Below, in pieces: positions 1-9,921 of a stretch of DNA of 64,000 bases. The stretch is from Talinum fruticosum (taxonomy: Eukaryota; Streptophyta; Magnoliopsida; Caryophyllales; Talinaceae). The stretch is taken from the NCBI GenBank assembly GCA_021018815.1, contig JAITYX010000007.1:7007001-7071000 (forward strand), written 5' to 3'. The stretch's first letter is position 1. The number at the start of each line of letters is the position of its first letter. Below the pieces are notes generated by a model, which was not told the DNA's origin, searched no databases, and saw nothing but the letters and a program-made list of their open reading frames with translations. The translations under genes were made by a program, and so were the position numbers.

Positions 1-1254
1 AATTTCTTGCGGAACAAAAGTGTTCTTCAAGGGCGTTGGCCTTGTGCTTTCTCCGATGACTAATAGCTCAAGTGATGTCTCTTAGGGATCCTCTATGATC
101 CTACGGGATCTTCGCTTATCGAATCGTGTACGCTCAATATTTTTCATCCAAAAGGCCTTCTTTTGATGAATGTAGGTATCTCGAAGACCATAGTCGATCT
201 CTTCATGCTTGGCATTTACTTGTCTTATACTTGGATATCGCTCCGAAGGTCTCACTTTGGAGTCAAGCCCTCCGGCCATGTCCATCCCCGAGAAGGAAGC
301 ACCGAGAGGAGGAGGGAGATCCCCGAGGATGATGGCGTTGACGAGGATGCCAAAGATGGCTCTTAGGATTGGCCCCTTTCCATGACTCTTTGTAGGATAT
401 GAGTTATTTTTGATGTCATGCGTGCCATATGACTTGATACTCTGCTACTTTATATTCGTTTTGCTTAAACTTTTATCTTCGACTAATCCTTACTTTACGC
501 TTGTTGGATGCTTACTTAATGCTTACTTGCCTCATTGTTTCTTTTTTATTGTTGCCGTTTTTGCTTTCTTGCCACTTGGGGTACATGATCACCCTTCATC
601 ATAGTTGGGTCTTCTTTGAGTTTTACAACTAGGTCTGTCCTAGGGGTTGTTTTAACCCCTAGTGTTGCCCCCAAAATCGGAGCAATGAAAAATATATAAC
701 GAAAGAAACTAGCAACGTAGCTGGCTTAGGGGGTCATATTAGCCCCTACTTTTTCTTCTAACTTTGACAATGTTAAGAAAATACAACAAAAGGAGCCGAG
801 GGCTTGGGCGATTTAGGGGTTCATATTAGCCCCTATTCATGCCCCCAAGACCGTCTTAAAGTAAAGTGTGAGACGTAAAGATGCGGAAAGCTTGCTCATT
901 GTATTAATAAAATATTGAAGTCCGGTGTGTGCCCTCGTTAAGCGCTTTTGGAAAAGTCGCGTCAATCATGGGTGATTCCTTTATAAAATCTTTGGCACTT
1001 AGGCTGGGTGGGTCTTTAAAGAAAGACCCCACGCCGCACAATGAGCTCAAACTATTTACATAAGCACCATTATCTCATGAGTTCAATGTCTTCGGGAGGT
1101 GCAAGCCGGACCTTGACATGATCTTTTGTAGTGGTCAAGCACACCATCATACTCTCGGAGACTCGATTGGGGCTCCGCCTTTAGCTTCTTACCCTTGGGA
1201 TCATCATGAGTCTTCCCTCCTCTTTCTACTTCTCCATCAAAGGTCGAAGGCTTA

Positions 1255-1699
1255 CTACATAGCATTCACGTGCGGTCTTTTGGTCTCCATAGATCTCTCC
1301 TACGGATCCATCATCAAGCTCATACTTCATGAGGAGAAGCTATGGAGCGACGACCGCTTTGTTCCGGTTGAGGGTGTGACGTCCAATGATGACATTGTAG
1401 GCAGAGGGGATGTCAATCACTAGGAATTTCACTTCGATGTTTTGGCCCTCGACCTTCTCTCCAACCCCGACCGGTAGGGGATCATGCCTATGGGGTGTAT
1501 TGTCTCGCCCTCCGAATCCGATGATAGGATTGATGAGGGAAATAAGATTCCGAGGGGTATACTTTAGCCGACTTAGGCATTCCATGGTGATGATGTCTAC
1601 CGAGCTCCCCATGTCGATAAGGATCCCGCAGACTATGGCGTCCGAAATCTTCAGTGTGATGACCAAAGGATCCTCATGTGGGGCAGCCATGCCTTTCAA
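1255..1699 (-). pseudogene. Gypsy aspartic protease and linker
   Basis: A minus-strand open stretch of about 119 residues (1340-1699) contains the retropepsin signature in the form Asp-Met-Gly-Ser-Ser near residue 29; the usual motif is Asp-(Thr/Ser)-Gly-Ser-Ser, so the residue after the catalytic Asp is changed. About 70 residues later a Tyr-Asn-x-Ile-Ile-Gly-Arg block is the flap/second-lobe motif typical of plant gypsy proteases. A frame continuing to about 1255 shows the Gly-Asp-Gln-x-x-Ala-Arg-Glu-Cys-Tyr linker that normally leads into reverse transcriptase. The polyprotein stops making sense there. It would process Gag-Pol in an active element; here it is a relic. Confidence 0.75.
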
Positions 1700-1935
1700 A
1701 TCTTATTCTCCGAAGGTCACTATGGGAACCTTCACAGGTGGAGGCCGGCCGGTGATCGGGACTTGTTGAGCGCTCCCGAGGTGAGCCTTCCAAGAAGAGA
1801 GGGTCGTGCCCCCGCAAATCCCCTAGCGATGGTGGCTACAATCTTAGTAGCATCATCATCATCATAGTGCTCATATCCCTGCCTTGAAGAACCTCCTTAT
1901 GCTTCATGAGTATCTTTTTTGAGAAGGCGATCAAT

Positions 1936-3560
1936 TTACCCATTATCCGCCAACTCCCCAAGTGTCTTCTTTAACGTGCGACACTCTATAGTGTTGTGTC
2001 CTGGTTTGTTCATGAAATTCGCAATATTTGTTGAAAGCTCGCGCTTTCGCAGAGTGGACATGGGAGGTGGTTTCTTGAGCATGGGATGCCCTTTGATCTC
2101 CATCAGAATACTTTTGGGTTCGATGTTGAAGCGGTGGTCCACTTCATTTCTCTAAGACTTCTCTTCATTTCGAGGATTAAATTTTCCATCTCCTCCTTTC
2201 TTCCCGAACTCATCTCCTTCCTCTCGCGCAGATCTCTAAATAAAGTCGGCAGCCTTTCGAAGTGTTTCGCCAAAGTGGACACCTTTTGTTCAGCGAGGGA
2301 AAATTTGAATCTTCCGCTTTGAGTCCGTTAAGGAAGGCAGTGTAGGCAACTCCGTCTTGCAGGTCGGAGATAAGGACGACCTCTCCATGAAATCTTCGGA
2401 CATAGTCCTTAAGGGTCTTGTTTTTCCCTTGCTTGATCTTGGAGAGGTGGATGCTAGTCTTCTTCTATTTGCAACTCGCGATAAATTGTGCAACGAACTC
2501 ACATAGCTCTTCAAAGGAAGAGATGCTCCCTTGAGGAAGATTGTTGAACCATTTTCGCGCGACTCTCTTCAAGTGTAACAAGGAAGAATCGGCAGTAGGT
2601 TGCATCATCCCCGTCCCGCATGTATATATGGGACTTATAGTACGCCAGGTGATCTTCGGGATCGGTTGTGCCATTGTACGGGTTGATGTTTGGGACCTTT
2701 ATCTTCTTCATTTGGGGAGCATTCATAATCTTCTTCGAAAATGGTGTGTTAAAGGTGGGCTGAGTCGACCATGAATCGAGCCGGAGATGGGAACGGTGCG
2801 AGGCCGATGTCACGGGATTTCTAATAAGGAAGGGCTCTTCCTCTTTTCGGATCGAGGAGGTGTGTGCCTAACCCTCTTCGACTTCTCCGGATTCTTTAGG
2901 TTTGATTACTCATGACGCTTTTCTCTTGATCGCTCCCGCTCCCGGGCGACGGACCCTCTTGGTCGTGCCTTGGGGCATTGTAGGTTCGCCGAGAATTGTG
3001 GCTATGCGTAGCCGATGGTGCAAGACCGACGGACCTTCGCTTCCTTGGGGCCCTCACTCCGTGTTCGGTTCAAGGGCATCGCCATGGTCCTCAAACCAGG
3101 CGAACGCCCGCTGTGGGTGGCATAGGGGGTCGAGGCCGTGTGCGAAGTGGCAACCTTCTCATTGGCTCTGTGAAGAGCTTTCTTTCCTCGATAATCCCTC
3201 GAGCATCACCCTCTTCGTGATGCCTTTTCGAGGGGCACTTGGCCGCTCAGGGGCAAGTGCTCGTCGGGGCCTCGGTGGGATGTGCTTGAGCCGCGTGGGA
3301 AGGCATCCCGCCCGAGAAGTGGCCAATAGGCTGACCTCCCGGGGCTTGTGCTGGAGCCGCGTCGGGGTGTAATGGAAGGGCGTGATGGGCATGAGTTGCT
3401 CCATGGTGGCTCGCACTGTTCTTGCACTTGTTGTGCGACAGTCGTTTTAAGGGTCTCTATTAAGTTCCGAAGAGCCTCTAGGGTGACGTACCCCTCCGAC
3501 CGGGTGTGGCAGCTTGCCGTAGACCGCCGAGATAATTCCGCATCCTCGCCTTGAGGAGCG
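1936..3560 (-). pseudogene. Gypsy gag remnant
   Basis: This is the structural (capsid) part of the left gypsy element, broken into several minus-strand reading frames. The best piece is at 2511-2813, where a Pro-Tyr-(Asn/Asp)-Gly-Thr-Thr-Asp-Pro-x-Asp-His block followed by a Tyr-Lys-x-His helix is the signature of plant retrotransposon gag. It continues in another frame at 2465-2674 (Ser-Phe-Glu-Glu-Leu) and again at 2290-2514. At 1936-2060 a Gly-His-Asn-Thr-x-x-Cys segment followed by a Leu-Lys-rich helix matches the zinc-knuckle region of Tat/Athila gags. The N-terminal third (2820-3560) is Arg/Pro/Ser-rich. Frame changes and stops mean no intact protein. Confidence 0.75.
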
Positions 3561-3683
3561 TCGCGGGATTGGCCCCCGTAGGCATTGACCGATGAGGGTG
3601 AAGGACCGGCGGGTTGGTTGTGTCTCGCATTATCTTAGACCGGGATCAAGTGCCACCGGCGACCATAAGCTACCTTTCTCCCC

Positions 3684-3699
3684 ATAGACGGCGCCAAAC
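3684..3699 (-). other. Primer-binding region of left gypsy element
   Basis: On the minus strand the LTR end is followed at once by tttggcgccgtctatgggg. This tggcgccg motif is found directly after the 5' LTR in many plant gypsy elements. The exact priming tRNA was not checked. Confidence 0.6.
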
Positions 3700-4235
3700 T
3701 GCTTTCGGAGAAAATCCGAGGTGATTCCGTGGATGATGATTTGGAGGGAGAAAAGATTTAATACTTCGATTCCGAGGACGTGGCACGATTGATCCGATTC
3801 CACGCGGCGACCGCTTGAACCCGCAAAACGGCGAAACCCCGGGGTGGATCCCTAGGAACGCCCTCCGACGCTCAAGTTAGTAATGAACTAGGTTGAATGG
3901 ATCGAGGAGATCTTCCTTGATGTGCGTGGAGGGAATTCCTTGGGAATTGTGAGATTCTTCAAAGGAAGAATGCCTTGGGATTTGTGTTGAGAACTTAAGA
4001 GCTTGAGAGTTTGAATGTGTGATTGTGAGGAAATGAGAATGTGAGAATATGGAGCATGCCCCCGAAGTTGGGAGTTGATAGGTATTTATAAGGAGATTTT
4101 AAAGGGGTAGCATAATAAATTACTCGTGGTTTAGGGGAAAACCTAGCCCTAATGGGCTTTGGGCTTTACCCGACTCATTAAGGGTTGGCTTAAGCTAATA
4201 TCTCCCTTATGACTAGTGATGTGGCGGGTGAGTTG
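3700..4235 (-). repeat. LTR of left gypsy element (outer end approximate)
   Basis: The inner edge is clear: the terminal dinucleotide TG (plus strand) at 3700 abuts the primer-binding region. On the minus strand the LTR carries a TATA box (tataaata, 4084-4091), then a stretch ending in acttgagcgtcggaggg (near 3867-3883), a block widely shared by plant gypsy LTRs. The outer boundary near 4235 is a guess, because no partner LTR or target-site duplication is in the window. Confidence 0.6.
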
Positions 4236-4800
4236 GAACTGTCCGGAAAATACCCGAATCGGGTTTATATATGAGTATAGGATACCATTTTTTTGAATTT
4301 CCAATTAGTGATATTATAGAATTGTTGTTTGCAAACAATGTAGGTGTTGCTTGACCCAAACTTATCCGAAATAATATAACTTCTTATTAGGGGCCTAGCC
4401 CCTTTTTGCACCCAAAAACAAAAAAATTTGGTGATGGTCCAAAATCTGTAAATTATCAATTAAAAATCCTAATAATTGGTTATGGATATTTAACATTGAA
4501 GTTCGAATTCAATCACAAAAACAATTTGAGCAAGTACCCAATTCTCCACGTAACAAATTCAAACATTCTAATAACCATGTCTAAATATTAAATACTCAAA
4601 TCTAGTCAAAGTCATCTGAATTGTCATATGAATAAGGTCCGAATATGATATTTTTTTCTGAATGTCTTAACTTATCCAGACCGGACCTGAGATGACCTGG
4701 ACCTCATTTTTTGCCGGTCCTAGTACTCTAGGAGCAATGTCTTGATCAAACTATCCGAAGAATGTGGCCCTCTGTCCTTTTAACACGCCAAATGTTTGTC
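4236..4800. other. Intergenic, no gene seen
   Basis: This AT-rich spacer lies between the gypsy LTR and the methyltransferase promoter. Short open frames on both strands here show no recognisable protein and have no coding bias that I can see. Confidence 0.5.
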
Positions 4801-4804
4801 GATA

Positions 4805-4863
4805 CACGTGCAGGGAATTCCTCGAAGTACAACTCAATAGTCTTTTTGTGTATGTATAAAAGG
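4805..4863 (+). promoter_or_regulatory. Methyltransferase core promoter: G-box and TATA box
   Basis: A perfect CACGTG G-box lies at 4805-4810 and a TATAAAAGG TATA box at 4855-4863, about 90 bp before the ATG at 4947. Transcription would then begin around 4885-4895, giving a leader of about 55 nt. G-boxes bind bZIP and bHLH factors and often mark light, stress or jasmonate control in plants; that role here is inference. Confidence 0.6.
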
Positions 4864-4946
4864 CTTAGCCAAGCAAAAGACCCTACCACCTTCACAAGTT
4901 CAAAGCACAAGTCACGGAGAGAAGAGAGAATTTGTGTTGAATAACA

Positions 4947-6387
4947 ATGGCCTCACCTTCATTCGAAAACAAGCCTATTGTAGATGAGGATGAGTATAAT
5001 TTTGTGTCAGCTGTCCAAATAATGCAATCGGGTGGGCTGCCCATGGTGCTCAAAACGACGGCCGAGCTCGACGTTTTTGGCATCATGGCTAAAGCAGGTC
5101 CGGGTCGCCAGCTATCCGCGAAAGAAATCGTGGATCTGCTGCCTGGAATTCGAAACCCGGATGCCCACTCAGTTTTGGATCGGATGCTCCGACTGCTTGC
5201 CGCCCACTCCGTTGTGGGCTGCTCGGTAGTTCCAGACGGGAACGGACGGGTCGAGAGGCGGTACGGGTTAACTCCCATCTCAAAGCTGTTTGCAGCTGAT
5301 GAAAACGGGCACAGCCTTGCCCCTTTCTTGTCTTTGGTGGAAGACAGTGTTGTCCGTGTACCATGGTTAGTTTGCCTGCCTTTGCCTTTGCTACGCATAA
5401 AAATTTAAGCAATTTTTTATGAAAATAATATAAACTTTAAAAGTATGATTAAAAAATAATATTAAATTTTTTTAGATTATAAACAATACAAACTTTAATT
5501 ATATTTAGCAATTTTATAAAACAACCGAGTTTAGAGGTCGGAATTCGTCGTAAAGTTGACGTGACAGATCGGAGTTAAATTTAACCTTGTATTTTCTAGA
5601 TTTAGTAGCTACGTAAGTTAGCTTCCATGTATTAGAGAATTAACTGGAACAAAAATTCTTATTTATATGGCCATTAAACCTAAAAATATAAGGTTAAAAT
5701 TTTAACTCCGCCTCGACACGTCAACTTTACGATGAGCTCGCACTCTCAAACTCAGTTGTGTTATAAAATTCTTAAATAGTGTTAAAATTTTTATTATTTA
5801 TAACAGAAAATAAAGTCAGTATTATTTTTTTGCTAACAGTCTAAAGTTCGTATTATTCTATTTAAATCTAAATTTTAATGTGATTTCTAGCCTACCTAAC
5901 AAAACCCTACACCAATAAACATCAGCCTATCTTTTTCTTTTCTTGAATCCCTATAATTTATTATATTTCCACCTATGCCCACGTTCACAAAAAGTTGTCT
6001 ATGAGCCCACCTAGCAAGACCCATATTTGTTATCACTGATATGATCATAAATAGTTATTAGTTGTTTATATTAATTATTTATTTGTATTAATTATTATTT
6101 GTTAAATTAATTATTTTTAAAAAGAATTGATAAAATTAGTTGTTTTATAATAATATATTTGTTAAAATTTTATTTGTATTCTTATCTCTAAGTTGTTTCT
6201 TAATTAAATATATATTTTTCGTTGATCATTTTACTTTCTTTTTAAATATAATTATATTTGTGTCATATATACAGATTAACTTTATTTATAAAAAATTATT
6301 TTCTTACTAATTTTATAAAATTTATATTTATTTTTTATCTAAAATAATCTTTATTATATTTAATTTTAATAAAAAGTAGCATCAAAC

Positions 6388-6420
<33 letters not shown>

Positions 6421-8369
6421 CATGGTATATTGGCTAATGAGAGAAGTTGTTTGAGAAAGAATTATTTGGAACCAAACAATTATTTCAAAAAGTCATTTAT
6501 CAAATATCCATTTAGTTATTTAATTTAGTCGAAACAATTATCCCTCTAAATAATTCAGTTTTTCACTCAAATAACTGTCAACCGAATACCCTATCTAAAA
6601 TAATATTGTCATGATATCCACAATTATATAATAAGATTGATCTTATTTGAATGCCAATCATTCTAGGTACAAAAACTCTTCGGCTCCCTATAGACGGACC
6701 AACGTCACATCAGCTTTTTGTTTTAATTTTAATGGCTCTTTTCTACCACTCCGGCCCAAAGTCCCCTTCTCCTCTAATGGCTTTTTTACGTTCCAATTAA
6801 TTACAAATAGGCAATTTTCCTGCGACAAAGTGGCCAGAATTAAATAAAAATGTGGAATAAAAGCTTAAAAAATAATTATGATGTGAAATATGTGTGCTTT
6901 TCTGTACCTTAAGTGTCAATGGAAATAGAATCTTTCGATTAATTATCTACAATTTTTGCCAAAAAAAAAAAAAAAATTGATATGGTGATATATTGATATC
7001 TAAACAATATCAATCATACTATATTTCATTGTAATATATTTTAGAGTAGTGTCTCCTATGAAATTAATAATGAATAGTTGGAAATGGAAATTCTTTGCCT
7101 TCTTGGAGCTATATGACTCATTATATAAACAACTACAGTATTATGTATTTTGAGTTTTGATTTGGTCTGATTGTTATCAGGTTTGGGCCATCTAGAAACC
7201 AAAAGTCGAAAATTAATTCCTTTATTTTTTATATAAAAATTTATTTATCTTGTAGTGCCTCGGGTCTATTTTTTATCTTGTAATGTCCTAAGTCAATGAA
7301 CTCAGAATTACTATATAATATGTACAGTAATTGATAGTGTAAATAATCTTTTCCTTGAGAGGTTTTAAACTATATGTATTATAATTGACTTATACATCAT
7401 GTACATAGTCAAAATTTGGGATATTAATCCAATTTTTTTGAGGAGGGTGTGCATTTAATGAAGTCCACGTTGTGGTAGGAACAAAATGAAAGATGCGTTG
7501 ATTGATGGAGGAGCCCCTTTCAACATGGTTTACGGAGTAAAAGGTTTTGATTATGTAGCCACTGACCCGAGGTTCAACGAAGTCTTCAACAAAGCAATGT
7601 TCAACTATACTACTATCATCGTTAACAAGATGCTTGAAAGCTACAAGGGTTTTGAGGGTATCAAGCAACTTGTTGATGTAGGGGGCAACATCGGACATGT
7701 CCTTGGTGCCATTACCTCCAAGTATCCCAACATTAAGGGTATTAATTTCGATCAACCTCATGTCATATGTCACGCTAAACAATATCCTCGTAAGTTTTTC
7801 ATAATTGATTCTTCTATATACCCTCACCCCTCGATCAGATTATGGGATGCATACTTCTTCCTAAATACCAGACTAATGGATGGTGTTTTAATATGAAGGA
7901 GTGGAGCATGTTGGCGGAAGTATGTTTAAGGGTGTTCCTAATGGAGACGTTATTTTTATGAAGGTTACGTATAGTTTCCATTTTTAAATTCAAACCTTTT
8001 GGATTACACATCGATTTGAATAATTTTTTTTGTCAAATTAATGCGTATTATATGACTAACAGATTATAAATATAACAGGGGATACTCCATGACTGGAGTG
8101 ACGAGCAATGCTTGATTCTATTGAAGAATTGCTATAAAGCATTGCCAAATAATGGCAAGATAATTGCCGTGGATTTGGTTCTTTCGGAAAAGCCTGAGAC
8201 GACGGTTTATGAAAAAGCAATAAGCCTATTAGACATCTACTTGATGAACATAGGAGGGAAAGAGAGGACTGAAGAGGAGTTATTAGCCCTAGCTAATGAA
8301 GCTGGATTTACAAGTATCAAACTCATCTGCCCTGTTTATCAATATTGGATTATGGAAATTTATAAGTAA
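4947..8369 (+). CDS. COMT-like O-methyltransferase, four exons
   Basis: Plant class I SAM-dependent O-methyltransferase. Exons by splice-site and homology reasoning: 4947-5365, 7479-7789, 7899-7963 and 8079-8369, together 1086 bp or 361 residues, normal for the caffeic-acid OMT family. The intron positions and phases fit COMT genes. Residues about 20-110 form the N-terminal dimerisation domain and about 145-345 the catalytic domain. The SAM-binding motif is Leu-Val-Asp-Val-Gly-Gly-Asn-Ile-Gly (residues 204-212). The catalytic base is His269 in His-Asp-Trp-Ser-Asp-Glu, the same number as in alfalfa COMT, and Gly-Gly-Lys-Glu-Arg-Thr (Glu327) supplies the second acid. Two departures are visible: position 266, usually Trp, is Gly, and position 297, usually Glu, is Asp. 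The third donor (AAG/GTTACG) is weak. The enzyme should be cytosolic and methylate a phenolic hydroxyl; the substrate cannot be predicted. Confidence 0.88.
5425..5885. mobile_element. Foldback (long inverted repeat) MITE in intron 1
   Basis: Two arms of about 170-200 bp face each other, roughly 5430-5600 and 5680-5880. Each holds a cgtaaagttgacgtg-type core, a ggagttaaa block and a matching ttataaaacaac/gttgtgttataaa edge in inverse order. This is a non-autonomous foldback element of the Mutator-like MITE type; family and ends are uncertain. It lies wholly within intron 1 of the methyltransferase. Confidence 0.6.
6387..6420. repeat. (AAT)n microsatellite in intron 1
   Basis: About eleven uninterrupted AAT units lie in the first intron of the methyltransferase gene. 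The rest of the intron (5890-7478) is AT-rich with no other feature that I can support. Confidence 0.9.
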
Positions 8370-8749
8370 TTCAACTTGGAAAACACCTCATAGAGACATT
8401 ACTTCCTTTAATAAGCGCCACATATAGCCTACACAATGAGGTGGGGTAGTGATGAGTTTAAATTTAGTTGCCACTGGTTACCTTTGTTTACGAGAATGTT
8501 TAGCGATACTTTATATTTAGTTTTTTTTTTTGTTGGGTAATGAAGTATTTGTTGTGATATTATTTGTTTGTTGTATATATTTTTTACTTTCATTTTAGAT
8601 TAATGTAGCCTGTTACTTTTACTTAAAGTAAAGCTGGGCTATAGGCATAGGCCCCAATGGGTCGTCTGGGTAGACCAATTTAACAAGGGTCAAGATTTCC
8701 TTTTAAGTTTTTGAAGAGTATGGCACTTAATAGTCACCTAAGTATAATA

Positions 8750-8900
8750 ATTAGTGTACTTTCATGTCGGGGAGAGAAATGGTTCATAGTGTGATGCAAT
8801 GAAGAACGACGTGCCCACTTGTCTTATGAAAATTAATTTAAGAAATGCATACGATTTAGTGATGCTAGACTTTGTTGAAGAGAATCTCAAAGGTATATGT
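8750..8900 (+). pseudogene. LINE reverse transcriptase scrap
   Basis: A short plus-strand frame (8799-8895) reads Cys-Leu-Met-Lys-Ile-Asn-Leu-Arg-Asn-Ala-Tyr-Asp, followed by Asp-Phe-Val-Glu-Glu. This is the Lys-(Ile/Val)-Asp-Leu-x-Lys-Ala-Tyr-Asp block of plant L1-type reverse transcriptases, with the metal-binding Asp before Leu changed to Asn. Nothing else of the LINE is recognisable nearby. Confidence 0.6.
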
Positions 8901-8904
8901 AGAC

Positions 8905-9415
8905 CTGGAAAAACTAACCCGGATCGAACGGGTCAATCCGAACGACCCGACATCCAAACCGAACCGATACTCGAAACAGTTGAACCAATTTTGACCCGAA
9001 TAGCGAAATGAACCGACCTGAACCGAACCAAGCTGAAATCTAATGAACCCGATTCCGACCCAAACCAAAATGACCCAAACCGAAACCAAACCGAACGTAA
9101 AATGACCCGAACCAAATCATACCCAAATCAAAGTGACCCAACCCACATTTTTTTTTAGGATGGACTTTTATGCCTATAGTGGCACAATTTTGAATCAATT
9201 TTGACTCAAAAAGTGACTTGATTACGACCCGATCCGAAATTAACCCGAACGAGATTGACTCAAAGTTGAACCGAAACGAAACCGAACGAACCCGAACGAG
9301 ATCGACCCAAAGTTTACCCGAACTGAAGTTGACCCGAACCCGAAACCGAACCGGACCCGAATAAGATCGACCCGAAGTTAACCCGAACCGAACTAACCCG
9401 AACCAAATGACCCGA
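8905..9415. repeat. Degenerate (A)CCGAA / GACCCGAA minisatellite
   Basis: About 500 bp is made of irregular repeats of units such as aaccgaacc, gacccgaac and gaaaccgaac, interrupted at 9150-9200. Reading frames through it are by-products of the repeat. A related motif recurs in the hAT element at 53678-54354. Confidence 0.75.
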
Positions 9416-9865
9416 TTGCTAGCGTATAAGTATATGAATTTCCACAGAGTGGGTCATGAATGATTTGCCTTATATTTGCATACTTGAAGTATTCAAAACT
9501 AGCAATTGGGTTAGTAATCCACCATTTCAAATGGGCCGATGTCGTTTACATACGTGAGTGCCAATTGTGCTGGGCCCATAAATTTTACATCATGAAATTG
9601 TAATGAGAATCCTGACTCGGATCCTAAAGAGAGTATAAAAGTAATTAATTTGCATTGTCCCACATCTCCCAGTAGATAGGTAAGCTAGCTGGATAATGCA
9701 AGTTGATGCAGGCTACATTTACACCGGCTACATACATACTCAAGAGTGAGTGATAGCCAAGTGCCCAAGTTTCACCAACAATCATCACGACTGCAAAACC
9801 TTCTTCATCAACGAATGTCTCTGACTCTGGACATCAAATCAGACAAATTTCTACCAATTGGTCCC

Positions 9866-9869
<4 letters not shown>

Positions 9870-9919
<50 letters not shown>
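9870..9919. repeat. (TA)n microsatellite
   Basis: About 25 uninterrupted TA units. A short frame running through it is an artefact. Confidence 0.95.

Positions 9920-9921
<2 letters not shown>

Larger units (their letters stand above)
1..3699 (-). mobile_element. Ty3/gypsy (Tat-like) retrotransposon, internal part, truncated
   Basis: Read on the minus strand from the LTR at 3700, the order is primer-binding region, gag, zinc-knuckle-like segment, aspartic protease and a protease-RT linker near 1255-1340. After the linker no reverse transcriptase, RNase H or integrase is readable. Instead, 370-1080 is non-coding and holds several short inverted motifs of the kind aggggctaatatgacccc. Positions 1-366 contain a short open stretch on the minus strand that I cannot assign. 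The type of primer site and the conserved LTR end suggest the Tat branch of plant gypsy elements; this lineage call is inference. The second LTR is not in the window. Confidence 0.75.
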
